NCBI GenBank assembly: GCA_023231475.1
Contig: JALJEE010000748.1
Location: 1 to 64,000 of the forward strand
Length of the DNA: 64,000 nucleotides
Direction of reading: 5' to 3'
Origin: Seison nebaliae
Lineage: Eukaryota > Rotifera > Pararotatoria > Seisonacea > Seisonidae
In this document: in pieces, positions 21,789-35,507 of the stretch
Position numbering within the stretch: position 1 is the stretch's first letter
Layout: each line of letters begins with the position of its first letter
Made by a program: the position numbers and the translations under genes
Notes under the pieces: model-generated
The model's database searches: none
The model's input: only the letters and a program-made list of their open reading frames with translations
Told to the model about the DNA's origin: nothing

Positions 21789-24700
21789 TTATAAGATTTG
21801 AATTAGAAATAATTTGTTTAGCATTTGTTGTAAAAAAGGAAATTGTTGAAAAAATGTTGAATGTAAAATGAATGAACCTTGTACACATTTCGGTCTTTCC
21901 TTCGGTTTCCATTCGCCATTAAGACAAGTTGCAGCACTCGTTCCGATTAAGCGGAAGCCTTTGTTACATCGATAAATTATTTGTCTGTCATGTTTCTCAT
22001 TCTTCACATTGTGATGATATTCGTATTCTCCGAAATGTCCCACTAGAAAAATAGTGCCGTTATGTAACGTTCCAGGATGTGTACAATAAACTGAAAAAAT
22101 TTAATAAAACTATAAAAATATTTGAATTAACTGGGTTCACATGTTGGTAGTCGTCCACTCCATGCTCCATTAACACATCGGACACGATTATTTCCTTTTA
22201 GTCGATAACCAGTGAGACAAGTGTAATAGAGAATACTGCCGTTATTTCGTTTACGGAAAACGGTTTGTGACGCTTTTACTACCGGCGGTTTTCGAGTACA
22301 TTTGGCTAAAGAAGATGAATAACATTTGAATAATAATTAACAGAAAATATGAACATGGTTTACAAATGACGTCTGGTCCCCATTTCCCATCTCTCATACA
22401 ACTGAGTGCATGTTCGATCTTTTCCTTATATTTATTTTGACATTGTAAATGAATCGTTTCTCCGATACTTGCCTTTTCTTCAACTAATTTCAATCGATTC
22501 TTCTCACTCAACATATTCACCAAATATTTCTGATGAACGTTCCCATTCATGAACATTCCATAACGAATGAAACTGAGTAATCCTGTCGAATTGGCACTTG
22601 TAATCAACGACGAGAATGAACAAACATCTTTCGAAGAATTAATAAAAGAAATTTTAAGAAGCAAATAACTTTGACAAATTGGTAAATTATTGTTATTAGA
22701 CCATGTTCCATTTTTTTGACAACGATACGTGAGAGTCAAAGTAGAAGTAGAATAATTGATAAATCTCGAATTGGCATTTTCACATCCGATGACGATCATT
22801 TCATTCTCACGAAATATATAGGACGGACCAATTCTGCCTTTGAGGCCACTTTGTATTCTAATGTGATTCCTGTTCAATAATTTCGTCGTGAAATCACATT
22901 GACGTTCTGAATACATAAATATTAGAGAATAATAAACGACAGATTGAAACTTGTACATCGGAACTTTTCATGATTTCCAACCCATCTTCCTATTCCATTA
23001 ACATCTCGACATTCTGCTTCACTTTCATAAATGTCGATAGAAGTCGATTCGAATTCTTTCTTACAATTTATAATAAGTCTCGTTCCAATTTTATAACCAT
23101 ATTCATTCTCGAAAAATCGTCTTCGTCGACGTCTTCTTCTCATTCGAATGAAACGATTGGGCCATTTACTTCCCTCATTCAATCTCTTCTTTCTTCTCAT
23201 GGGAAATGGACGAGAACGTCGATGAATCACTTTTCGACGACGGATTGCTGGTGAAGAATAACGAATGTATGAATTCGTCGGAATGTCTTTCAATTGTCCA
23301 CAAGTTATAACTTTAACAATTCATTCAAATTCAACATTGAATTATTCAAATAAAAACTTTTACAAATTAAAGGAGATTTATTCCATTTGCCCGTGGTAAG
23401 ACATGTTCGTTGGACATCGCCTCGTACACGATAATAATTCGATTTACATTTATATGTTATTATCGTTCCAAAATGTAATTGATCAACGGAACGATCATTC
23501 TCCATCTTTTTATCATTCTTCATTTTAATTTCCAACATCTCAACATTCTCAATTTCATCATCTTTCTTACAAGAAATGGCTGAAATGTTTAAAATATATA
23601 ACGTTAAAAAAATTTTTTTAAATTACTTTTAAAATTTCCAAAAAATAACGTCGACAATTCGTATTAGATATCCATTTTCCATTAAGGCCGCAAATCATTT
23701 GGAAGTTTCTCTTAGCACCTATCGTCTCATAACCACGATGACATTTGAATAAAATATTTTCTCTAATTAAAAAATTCGTTTTTTTCATTTCGGAGGATGG
23801 AAATGGTGAATTTGATGATTCCACAGGATTGGCATGTTCCAATTTCGGTAGTGTTCCTTTTTGACAATTGTCTTTCAAGTTCAAATTGTTCAGGTTAAAT
23901 TGAAGTGAATGAGAAGGAAAATGAAAAACCGGATTTTATACAAGTTGGTGTTGGGCCACTCCACCAACCATCACCTTCGCAATATCGGAGGATTTTTGTG
24001 ATTGGCATTTCTTCGTTTAATCGTCTCGTTATTGTCGAGGTATAATGTTGTGATGGTGGAATTGAGATATCGGTCATAATGAAACCTGGATGACATTCGT
24101 AGAGAATTTTGGAAAATAAAGAATGTTCTGTTGACGATCCCAAATAAATGATGGTTCCATTCAATATCGGTCTCGGTTTCTCACATCTCATTTCTATTTA
24201 TATGAGACAGATGATGATGATGATGATGATGATAAATTTGAATATTATTATGATAATAATTCTAACTAGTATTAACACAAGACATACCACAATCTCCATC
24301 ACACATACAACGTCGAACGGAACTGACACAATCCTTGTCAGATCGACAAACTTTCATACATGTTCGATATTCGGTGGCATGTGGTCGTCTAGCCAAACAG
24401 TTATGTTGGGACGAATGACTTTGACGATTTCGTTTTAGATATTTCCTTCGTTTCGAATTCCTCAAACGTCGTTTTCTTCTTTCGTCGTCGTACAATTTGA
24501 AAGGAGTGGGAAATGAAGAAACGTTATCTTTTTGTTCAGTTTCATTCAAATGAGGATGACGAGTTGGAAGTGATGGAACGAGATATTGTTTGTGGAAATT
24601 ACGAACATTCTGTTTCTGTTGACGATAAATGGAACGTTGTTTGGTGGAGGCTGGACTGCAAGAAGATTTCGTACAACGTTGTCGAAATAGCAAACCACCA

Positions 24701-24798
24701 GCACTGAGTGACAGAGGAAGAAATGATGATGCCGATCTCTCAATTGATAATTCCGTCAACAACAAAATAATTATGATGCGTATGATGAGATGGAGCAT
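21789..24798 (-). CDS. LEV-9-like secreted protein: signal peptide, WAP-like domain, eight sushi/CCP domains
   Basis: Nine minus-strand exons join in frame to 861 residues: 24798-24267, 24193-23930, 23871-23650, 23579-23358, 23310-22951, 22906-22670, 22627-22355, 22305-22132, 22090-21789. Exon 1 holds a signal peptide (MLHLIIRIIIILLLTEL), a basic stretch and an eight-Cys WAP-like knot (C-x12-C-x3-C-x5-C-x6-C-x-C-x3-C-x3-C). Each following exon encodes one sushi domain with its four Cys and the G-x-W near the third, and all eight introns are phase 1, the usual mark of shuffled modules. One WAP plus eight CCP is the layout of C. elegans LEV-9, which clusters acetylcholine receptors at neuromuscular junctions. 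Synaptic scaffolding here is inference. CCP4 has a long Arg-rich insertion. The C-terminal end is uncertain: an intron may begin at 21879. Confidence 0.85.
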
Positions 24799-25961
24799 TA
24801 TGTGCAACTGAAAAGATATGGGAGGAGATTCATTAGTAATCTTAATGGGAGAGAAAAGGATGGATAGAAGTTACTCGCTACAAAATGATGAGAGTCAAAG
24901 AGAACTATGACGATAAAAAAATGGGATGAAAGTGGAGGAGTATAAGAAATATGAGAAAGAAGAAACAATAGAAGAAGAAGAAGCAGATGAATAATAGATA
25001 AGTTAATTAGATGAAAACTCATTTATCCTCAACTAAATAATTAATGGAAATATGCTAAAAACTAATTCCATTAAAACGGATGAATTAATCATATTTATTA
25101 AATAATAATGTTATGAAAAGAAAGAATGTATAAGTCCTCCAATCCTCTTCCCACTTATCTTGACCATTATATTGGTTTTCCTTCATCGTCACCATCATTT
25201 CCTATTCTATCGATAGTTCGATAAATAATTCTCGTCCATTCTCCTCTACTCTCTCACATCATTATTATGACTGACTTTTAACGATTTCCGTGCATAACTT
25301 ACAATTTGGAATTATTTCATTGTAATAATATTGTTATCTACTCGTCCATAAATCAGTTTTTATGACATTGTATCCTCAATGACCGTTTCTACTAAAAAAA
25401 ACGATGAGATCAAACAAATATTTTATCATTTAATCTTACTAGTAATCATGTAGTGAGAAGTAATCAATCAATAACATAATCAATTCATCAATAACTAACT
25501 CTCGAGTCAAATAATGAAGGATATGAATTGGGTTGAAGCAAATTTTCAAAGATTGTTCCACAATTATCATATTGTTAAAGGATGAGAAAAGAAAAAAGAA
25601 ATATTGGGAATATTTGGTGAGATAGTATTGCATGTTTTCTTAGCCACTTTTTAATGGTGAACATTTGTGCGATTGGGAGACGGAATGAAGATGAGATAGA
25701 TGTGAGGCAATTTGAGAGATGGAGAGTGGGATAGGTAGATCTGTAAGTAGATGAATGAGAAGTTGTCTCTCGAACAAGTCCCACTCGACACATCGTCGAC
25801 CCTATTGTTCCATACACATCAATATAATAGTGAGTAATAGAAATCGATGGATGTAATCATGATAAATATAAATAAATGTTAGCACATGAGAATAATTTAT
25901 AAATACAATATATTCATATTTCGTTTAGGGTGTGCATTCTTACCTATCTGATTAGCTACCG
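24799..25961. other. Intergenic, divergent promoter region
   Basis: An acceptor-like CTTTTCAG lies just upstream of the LEV-9-like ATG, so its 5' leader is probably spliced. Otherwise AT-rich. The minus frame at 25575-25817 shows no domain and is not accepted. Confidence 0.4.
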
Positions 25962-26237
25962 ATGAACAGACGAGAATCGAATAATGAAAAAAAAAAGAAG
26001 AAACGGAAAACTATTCATTTGGAAGACGACAACGATGAATATAGCGAGAAGGAAGAACAAGCAAAGAAAGTTCTACTTGTAGGAGAATGTTTAAGAATAA
26101 TATATTTCTTCATCGTCATCTTATTCCATTCGATTGGTGATGTAATTATTCATCAGGAATTTAGTCGAAATAAACGAGAAATAAACAAGTTATTTATTGA
26201 GCTCAATCAAATAATTTCGGAATATTTTAACTTCTAA
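25962..26237 (+). CDS. Small hypothetical protein with one membrane segment
   Basis: A 91-residue frame from ATG 25962 in a good context (ACCGATGA). It has a Lys/Glu-rich N-terminus (about residues 1-40), one hydrophobic segment (about 45-62, IIYFFIVILF) and a polar helical tail. No family is recognised. A GT at about 26079 could make it the first exon of a spliced gene. Codon use is like that of the neighbours. It may be a chance ORF. Confidence 0.3.
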   Translation: MNRRESNNEKKKKKRKTIHLEDDNDEYSEKEEQAKKVLLVGECLRIIYFFIVILFHSIGDVIIHQEFSRNKREINKLFIELNQIISEYFNF

Positions 26238-27015
26238 TCTTATTCTTAACCACAAACAATTATCAAAGAATTCTCATTAGAACTTCATAACTTATAATCA
26301 ACTTTTTTCTTTATAATTAATTCCACTCCACAAATACTCCAGAACGAACAAGTAAATTCCAAATAAATTTCAGATGAGAAATTAGTTTATTGTTCGAACA
26401 TATTTTCTTCCCCTAAACTTCTTCCCCTACTTCCAAATCGATCGTAAATCTTATTGGAAAATCAACGATTCAATTTACCAGAAAAAGTTCAATGACATTT
26501 TCCATCTAACTTCGCACAATTGATCTCAATTAATTTAATGGAAAATTTAGTCTCGTGAACTGATTCGATGTATTCGAAATTTTAAGATGAGAAAAAATAT
26601 TATTTTTAAAATTTCATCAGTATATTATTTATTTCCTTTTAAATTAACTTTACTAACAAGAAAAATGGTAAGAAAAATTGTAAAATTTTTCATTGAAAAT
26701 TTTAATTAAAATAAAAATTAAACTGAAAAATTGTTGTGAAGGAAAAATTTGTTTGGCATCAACAATTTGAATGTCAACAAATTGGAAAGAATTCATTGGT
26801 AAATGTGAAAAAGATGATACTAGTCCCTCTCGACAATGACAGTTGAACGGACGACATGTAAAAAATAAGATTAATTCGAAGAACGGAAAGAGATATTTCT
26901 ACCGGAAATCCTCAATTGTTTATCCATTGGAAACTCTTCCATTCATTTCTATCATAAACAATATTCCGTTTATAAATTTTATTGTGAGCAAAGAAAATTT
27001 AGGAAGTTGAAATAA
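26238..27015. other. Intergenic
   Basis: AT-rich, with no ORF, repeat or RNA that I can support. The part near 26.9-27.0 kb is probably the 5' leader of the next gene. Confidence 0.5.
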
Positions 27016-28281
27016 ATGATAAACGAAGATACGATTACAGAAACGATGAGTGTCGAAGATTGGAAAGTCATCCCACTCGACGAAAACGAGAAAACACTTG
27101 ACGAATTGGTACCTATAGAAAAGGAAAAGAAACTGATCGAACAACTTGAAATCGATTCGAAGACAATTGAAGAAGAAATTGTAAAGGAGAATTCTGATGC
27201 TCCAGAAATTGTGTCAAAAACAAGAGAAGATCCAGAAATTGAATCTAAGACAATTGCAGATCCAGAAATCGTAGAGGAGAAATCTGTGTCAAAGGAAATT
27301 GAAGATGAGAAAGTTGAACTAAAGGAAAATGAGCTGAAAATGGAAACTGATAAAAAAGAAGATTTGAAAATCGATTCGGAGAAAAAGGAAAATCTGGAAA
27401 CGGAAACGGAGAAAAAAGAAGAACTGGAAATCGATTTGACAAAAGAAGAAAATTTGGAAATCGATTTGATAAAAGAAGAAAATTTGGAAATCGATTTGAT
27501 AAAAGAAGAAAATTTGGAAATCGATTTGATAAAAGAAGAAAATTTGAAAATCGATTTGATAAAAGAAGAAAATTTGACAATTAATCCGAAGAGAGTTGAA
27601 GAGTCGAAAGAAGTAAGTGAACTTAAAAGGGAAGGAGTAATGGAAACGGATACCAATTTCAAATGGAAGGAACGAAATGGTAATATGGACAAATATGTTT
27701 GTGGAAAGACGCGCCATCATTTATCAAGTAATTTGAAACAATTGATCAAACATGGTTTATGGAAACCTGAAGAAGAGACGATGATGTTACATCCAGAGAT
27801 TAGGAAATTATGCAACAATCGAAATAAGCAAGAAAATAAGAAGAATCATTCTGTTCATAGTCCCACTCGTTTCATACCAGGAACGAAGGAAATTGAACGT
27901 ACCGAATATGGTAAAGTTCAATACGAGCGATCGAAAGTGAAGCAAGCACCAATAAAAAAACGACGGAATGAGAAGAGAAAAAATCGAAATCACAGAAAAG
28001 TGGAAGGAGTGTCACATGAATTGGACAATAATATTAAGGGGCAGACAATTCATTCCCAAATGCACCAGCGCCAAACTGTGAAGAATTTAACGAAAGAAGA
28101 AATTAGAAAGGAAACAAATGTTGGCGAAGAGAAATGGTGGCATGATGACCCATTGAGCAAGAATACGAAACGACCCATCGGTGATGTATTGTTACGACTT
28201 AAATTGAGAGAATTATTTATAACGGACACAATAGAAACTAATTCTCTTCAACATACTTTGAATGCAATGAAGAACAAGTAA
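27016..28281 (+). CDS. Lys/Glu-rich single-exon orphan protein with internal 10-residue repeats
   Basis: An open frame of 421 residues from ATG 27016. Residues 1-135 are acidic and rich in E, K and I. Residues about 138-190 are five to six copies of LEIDLIKEEN. The second half turns basic (KKRRNEKRKNRNHRK) and ends in a better-mixed segment (EEKWWHDDPL, then RPIGDVLLRLKLRELF) that looks folded or conserved. Much is predicted disordered or coiled coil. No known domain is recognised. The long opposite-strand frames here are mirrors of the repeat. An AATAAA lies 87 nt past the stop, supporting a real transcript. Function unknown. Confidence 0.6.
   Translation: MINEDTITETMSVEDWKVIPLDENEKTLDELVPIEKEKKLIEQLEIDSKTIEEEIVKENSDAPEIVSKTREDPEIESKTIADPEIVEEKSVSKEIEDEKVELKENELKMETDKKEDLKIDSEKKENLETETEKKEELEIDLTKEENLEIDLIKEENLEIDLIKEENLEIDLIKEENLKIDLIKEENLTINPKRVEESKEVSELKREGVMETDTNFKWKERNGNMDKYVCGKTRHHLSSNLKQLIKHGLWKPEEETMMLHPEIRKLCNNRNKQENKKNHSVHSPTRFIPGTKEIERTEYGKVQYERSKVKQAPIKKRRNEKRKNRNHRKVEGVSHELDNNIKGQTIHSQMHQRQTVKNLTKEEIRKETNVGEEKWWHDDPLSKNTKRPIGDVLLRLKLRELFITDTIETNSLQHTLNAMKNK
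27428..27587 (+). repeat. 30-bp tandem repeat inside the Lys/Glu-rich ORF
   Basis: Five to six nearly identical 30-bp units (core AAATCGATTTGATAAAAGAA) encoding LEIDLIKEEN. The low divergence suggests recent expansion. Confidence 0.9.
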
Positions 28282-29329
28282 TTAATTTTGATTTATCAAT
28301 TTATTTTAATTAATTTTAACTCAAATCTAATATTTATTAAATTTCTTTCTGTATCTGCTAATTTCCCAATAAATTTATTCCAATAACTTTTAATTAAAAA
28401 ATAAGTTTTCATTTGTGGAAATTGTTTAAGTGATTAATTCCATTTGAAATATGAGAAGTCTCCTGTTGACCAATTGTCTCCCAATCAGTATAGTTTAGGC
28501 TTAATGACATTCCCCGTCCATATCTGGAGAAACGTGCGAAAGAATATTCCAGAAAAGAGGTGTGCCCACAATCATTAATGAGAACTAGATGAATCTCTAT
28601 GATTTAGATAAGAGGAGGAGATAATTCAAGAATCATATGACTGACAAAAAGAATTTGAGCGAATGGGAAAACATATGGTTATCTAATAATGCTTCAATGA
28701 TTCATTTGACATTTAAAAATTTTCAAAGTTTTAGCTTATGTTGAACATTTCTGTTTTAATTTTCCTCTCAAATCAAACGAGAAGCCTAAGTGCCATTACT
28801 TCTAAGAGTTCATGTATAAAAGATATTGAATGAGTCTCATTCTAATCATTTTTCATAGACAATTTTTTTTATTCTATTTTACAAATATTTTTTTCATTCT
28901 CATTCCTTTTTTTTAAATACACGCGCATACATCCTATTATCTTTTCATTATATCTTTCTCCTTGTATCTTCCACACTCCATTCACTTTCTTCTCCACACT
29001 CACATTTCCCAGATTACACATTTCATTTATTGACCTTTACTCAAATTATTCACATGTCTAATTTTCCCGAAATTTCTTTTTTCAAAATTTATTTTTTTGA
29101 AATTTTTTTTTAAAAATTAACTTTTTCCAAAATTTATTTTTTCTTATTTTTTTTTTGTTTTCGTCTCAATAATTTTTCTACATTTCTAATTCTATCGATT
29201 TATATCAATTTGGTTTGCACAGATAATTATTTAGATCAAAACAAAATTTTCTTAAATTTTTGTCCCAAACAAAAAGAAATCAAATCATCCGACCCTCTGG
29301 TATATCGTATAGTTTAGATGAAGTGAATT
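28282..29329. other. Intergenic, upstream of HUWE1
   Basis: Contains the presumed 3' end of the preceding gene and the HUWE1 promoter/leader. T-rich homopolymer runs lie at 28860-28920 and 29090-29160. No exon recognised. Confidence 0.5.
28368..28373 (+). promoter_or_regulatory. Poly(A) signal AATAAA of the Lys/Glu-rich ORF
   Basis: AATAAA 87 nt downstream of the stop codon, in AT-rich sequence. Confidence 0.45.
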
Positions 29330-32300
29330 ATGCGGGTTCACCGGAGGGATTCAAAAAAGACGATCTACAGCAAAAGCTGTGCGGACACATGTCAAGTGAT
29401 TCGTGATGTGATCGACTTTATCAATAAGAAGAATTATGACGAACTGTTGCCATTCATGCGAAATGGGAAAGTGTTCGAGAAACAAGGTAGAATGGATGGA
29501 GAGTTGACGGTGGAATTCCTCAATTGTTTCGATGGTTTATTGGAGGAGTTCTCTTTGATATCGGAAGAGAATGAATGGCGATTATTGATCGATAATAATG
29601 CTGATCAGAGATTATTATTGAAAATTTTAATGAGATATATTATCGGTTTGATGGAAATGAATCGATTCGAAGGATTATTCAATTCATTTGAACATCTCCT
29701 GACATTGATGGTGAGTGAAGATGCTGAATTAATTTTGAGTATTATAAATCTCATTTATCAATTCGTTTCAAATTTCCATTCATTATCAAATGAAATGCGA
29801 ACGAGATTACATCGACAACTTCAATATTTCGCCATGAGTTGGGGCGACAAATTCAGTGGATTCTCATTGGCCACATGTATTTTTGAGAAAGATATAACAA
29901 AATTATTTGTTGGATTATCCACTTTACATTTCAGTTATCTGATTGATCCGGAAGGAAAAGAAAGGACGAATGACAAACAAATGAAAAGTTTCCGAATAGA
30001 TTCGTTACATCAAATTGATTGTACGATAAGTGAATTGATGCAATGTCTCGTCTATAAATATAGCATTCCTGAACGATATCATATGCATTTATTGCACAAG
30101 ATCCGTTTAGTGAAATATTTCCATGAATATGAAGAGAGATTACATCTCATCAAAATTCGTTTAATGGCGAGATGTGTCTTCTCTCATGTCATCATTCAAT
30201 TCTTGCAAAAATCATCGAAATCTTATTCGAATATCGGTAACAAAATGAACATTAAAACATTCATCGAAGAAATGGTCCAAGTTCTCCATCTCAGTCATAA
30301 ACGGATCGATATGATCGAAATTCAAACGATCATTTTACGGACAATCGGCTCGTTAACTTGTCTCATTTTCTATCTACCAAATGGAGCTAATACGAAAGTT
30401 TTATTCGAACATTTATTGGATTTGTTGGAAATCGAACAATTTCATGGTTTGTTAGGAACGATCGTTCGACAATATGTATCAGCATTAATTTCTGGTGAAT
30501 ATCGTGGTTTATATACGAATGAATTCGGTGATGCTTTATTCACTTTATTGGGATATGTTTATTTTTATGTTCCCGCATTTCTCAAATTGAATAATAACGA
30601 AATTATCTCAACATTATTACGTCTCGTCAATTTATATGATCAACGGAATGATCTTCTTCGATTTGTGAGTCGAGCAACTCATGTTCTCATCGTTATTACA
30701 ATGACAGATATGGAAACATTTCAATTCCATAATGGATTCGAAGCATTCGTTAATCGATTTGTACATGAAATTAATATTTGTCGAGAAGAACAACCGTTTA
30801 TGATTCCAGAGAAGAATGACGATGTCAAATACAAGAAATATATTGAGAAGAGTACAAAATATTTTTTCAAATCCACATCGAGTGTTCCTTTGAAGGAACC
30901 GCTGATGATTACGGGAGAACAATTAATCAACATCATCCTATTGACAACGTCGAGAGACGAGACTGATACGATTTATACGAAATTGCTCAATAATTGGAAA
31001 TTGGCCATGATTCACATGTCGAAAGTGACGGATATTTGTAACGTTCATGGAAAGATTAATGAAAATTTGAAATTGAAATTTCGTATCGTCTCCACCAACA
31101 ACAAACAAATGGAAACGATTCCCATGATTCCAAAACGAGAAACGTCGGATACCGATCAACAACCAGGAAAGAGAAGTCGTTTGGAATTATTAGACGATAT
31201 TCAAAAAAGAACGACAACTATCGATTTCGTTCCAATCACTAATAACAATAATAATAATGATTATTTGAGAATAATGGAAGGTGAAGATTTTGGTGGTGAA
31301 ATGATAAATTCACCGAAACTTCCATTTTATGAACAATTGAAAAATTTAAGAAATTTACATCGAACACTTTATAATAATACGAAATCATTAGATCGATATA
31401 AATTCTTACATTATGATGAGAGTGATTATACTGTTCTCTTATCACCACAAGATATTTATGATAATGAAATTAATGGAGAATATAATGTTTGTGATGAAGA
31501 GCGTTGTCTGTTATTGAGAACGATTGTAAATTTCATTTCGATTAATATGAAAAAACGAATGTTGGAAGAAACAATTCCCCGATTATTCGACGGTTGTTTC
31601 GCAAATTCACTTCGTCACATTATCAGCAATGCCATTTATTATGGTCCCTTACTTTTCTCGTTATGTGTTCGACTCATTCCAACATTCATCCAACGTAATC
31701 CCACATATATCTCCGCATTGCAAGAGAACAGTTTAGTTCATACTGTTTTGGCCGCTATTTTTTTCAAACGATTTCCAATACGTCGAGATATTCTCTTATC
31801 GATTCCGTTGATGTTGAAAATATTTTCATATAATCAAAATGGTTTAGATACGATATTGGCGGTGAAACCATTCTTGAGAATTTTCAATATATTCTTCTCG
31901 AAAGGATGTCTGAGACAAATGAATCGAAATCATCGAAAATCTTTCGTTCATTCATTAAATATGCTATTTCATCATATCACACAAGAAATGAAAGAAGATC
32001 ATCGATATATGAATGGATCCGATGATTTGGCACATGGTGTCATTACGATGTTACAATATTTTATTGTGTTAGGAACGTCCAGTGATCACATGAATGATTA
32101 TAGCGATTTAATACCTGCAAATATTTCCGGTACGACGGTTTCCATCGATCAAGATGTTTCAATGAAAACTGATAATGGAATGACAGAAATGGAAAAGGAA
32201 CCCATTCGAGTGCCATATATGAAGATAATGGAAATGATGATTTCATTCATTTCTAATTATTTGAAAAAATCGAGAAATCTTAATTTATTTTTCCATTATG

Positions 32301-35300
32301 GTGGAACATTTTATTTATGGCGATTATATTTCCTCACTAATACACCCACTAATATGTCATTCACTCCAATCTCATCTCAAATCATTAATTTAATCATTAC
32401 CGTCACCAACAGTTATAGTTCTTATAATGATTATTGGAAATATTATTCACAATGGTATCTCCTCTCACGATTATCATTAATCGATTCACTCATTTATCCA
32501 TGGCCACAATTAGAACGATCAATTCTTTATGTTATAAATGAAAAAAAATTATTTTCAAATGATCAAATACAAGAAGCTTTTCATTATTGTCTTGCCAATT
32601 GGTCTTTATCCTCCACCGTTCACTCACTCAAATTCCGTTCGTTTGTACTCGATGTTTGGATGTGTGAATTGTTCAGTTGTGGAATGACACAAACAATGGA
32701 GATGACGAGAAGTATGTCGAAATTTCGAACGGATTGTACGATACTTTCCAATTTTATAACTGCCAATTTATATCTGGAGAAATTCCATCGAAATTCGATG
32801 ATTAACGAAGAGGAGGGAATGCTCAAACAAATCCATCAACTAATTTATGAACATCTTAACAATTTATATCGTGACATTATTCGGAAGACGGTACGATACA
32901 TCCACAAACTATTTCATATGGAGAATAGTTTCAGAGTAGGAATTCATTATCAGGAATTGAGAATTTCAGAAAGAATTCCAATTCGAACAATTCGACAAAA
33001 TCTTCATCAAATTCATGGGAAAAATGGAGAGAGAGTACCAGGAAGATGTGAATTGGATTTGAAATCAATTCAAACTTTACGAATTAATTATATTTTGGGA
33101 ACATGTCTCCAATCATTATTTTCGATTGTGGATAAAGAACCGTTATTGAGAAATCATGTCGAATATAAAATAATTTGTGGAATTTATAATGTGAAAGTAA
33201 TTTCCACTTTAATTCTTGATGATCGTCCAGATGTTATTTCATCAGCCGTTTATGTTCTCCATCAATTCCAAATTATCGAGACATTATTAGAATATTATAA
33301 GAATTGTGTGAAATTGTTTAGTGAAACGATTGTCGATCCAACTTTTGCTATACCAGAAATTCAACGGAAAAAAGTTCAAAATGAATTTGATCAATTTACG
33401 GAAGCTGTGATGGATTTACTTATACTCCTTTATGATTCTCCTAAAAATGGAATGAAACGAGATCAATATCATTGGTGTCGACATGATGCGAGTGATGATC
33501 CCATTTATCATATGTTATATAAACCAATACGAACAAAATCACGAAATGATAATCATTTACATTTTTGGGAAGTGGCTGATATGAATAGAGTTCCCATCGA
33601 TCATTTAAGAGGAAGAAAACGACGAATAGATAGTGACGATTCAAACCGTTTTAACGATCTTCAATTGAATGAAGAATATCCGAATCATCAATCCGTTCTC
33701 TCATTGAAAGGATTCCGTTCGACGAAAGACGATTTAATCATCGCTGATATGGGAATCAAAGAGAATCGTGAACAATTCGATCAAACAGAAAATTATGATA
33801 ATTTATTTATGATTTCTTTCGATTATGTCCATCAATTTCTTATTCCATTAAATGAGTCGGTAGAATCGTTTATGGAATTATTGAATAATATCGTTCTGGA
33901 AAAGAATTTGTGTAAATCTGAATGTTATTCGATTGAGAAGATGATGAAATTATTCCATAAGTTGGTGGAAGTGAAGGGGAGATTGAAGAATTACAAATGT
34001 CTTCGACATAGTTCACCTAATGAGAAAGTAATGTTACCATGGATTATACCGTTGAAACGTATGACAATAAAAACAGCATTGTCACCAGTTTTTTTAACAT
34101 TGAAATTATTCGGATTATCTGACGAATTCATTCGAGATTTGTTCGATGCGAAAAAATTAAATAAACCAAAAAATTATTTTAAAGATGTTCAATTATTATA
34201 TGCTAATGAATCGGATTTTGTGACACATATGCTCTTCACAATTCTCGTTGAATTATTCGATACGGACGAGACGATAACGAGTGATTGTATTTTATTTATT
34301 ACTCAATATTTTTCATTGGAACGACTCATTGGTATGTTCCATACATTCAAATCATCATTAAATGAAATTTATAAAGTGTCAATTAATTACGAGAAATTAT
34401 TGGACGAATGGAAATTGAAATATCGAAGGAAAATGGATTATATTAAAGATGGTCATCGATTGATGGTGGATTCGATGGAGAGATTGAGAAGATATAATGC
34501 TGTCGTTACAGTCAATAATAAAGGTGATGAAGATTCTTATAATTTAGCAAATGTTCAAAATGAACGAATGGAAAATTCGATGTATGAGAATTATGAAGAA
34601 TCATCAATATTAGCTGAATGTTATCGATTCGCTGTGAAGTATTTGATGTCATATATCAAAATGGAAGGAATTGATCAATTCCTTCTTGATACTTGTACGA
34701 AAGATATGTTCAAACCATCCAATCTTGTCGAAGCTTATTTCCCATTAGGAATAATGACGAATTCGGTAGATGTTTATCTTTATTCATCATCCGTTTACAA
34801 AACGGCATTTCGAGATCCAAAATCTTATATGAGAGGACAAGAACGAACTCATGTTGTGGATTTTTATTCGATAAATTTCAATTATCATTTGGAATGTAAA
34901 CAAGACGTGAGAATGTTCGAATGTCTCACGAAGAATCACATCAATAAAACGACAATGTCAACGACGATGATGAGGAGACCATCCAATTTATTCAGAAATA
35001 CAAACGATTCGAAAGAAATGCACGAAAGAGCGATAAAAAAACGAGGAATAAAACGGAAAATGGATCGAGTTCTTTCGTTGAGAATGCTCGTTGAACCCAT
35101 CATCCATTTCACGATTAGATGTCTCAAGAAAGTGCCGTTATTAGTGGGACGATCGTTCGATTTAATCGGCTCATCATTTTTCTTATTCGATCATTGGAAG
35201 ATTTTAGGTATGAAAGTTCTTTCATTGAGATTATTAATCGAAAATATGATGAGAACAATGACAAGTTATACTTATCAAATCACTCGAGATAATAAAGAAT

Positions 35301-35474
35301 TGGAACATTATCTCTATTCTCAATTTCATCTTTTCTCATTGTTGATGGAAGAAGAACCGGCTCGTGCGATTTGTGTCATCGCTAAAAGTCGATTCTTTCA
35401 TCTCCTCAAAAATTTAGTTCAAATTTATTTCATTCAGGTCGATTTTAATGATACAACAGTTGATCAGGAAATAA

Positions 35475-35507
<33 letters not shown>

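Noticed and set aside
25575-25817. 80-residue minus frame upstream of the LEV-9-like gene
   Set aside because: No domain, no splice context, composition like random sequence.
26979-27692. 237-residue Ser/Phe-rich minus frame and two further minus frames at 27245-27720
   Set aside because: They are mirrors of the Lys/Glu-rich plus gene; the repeat makes every frame open. Only the plus frame has varied composition and a poly(A) signal.
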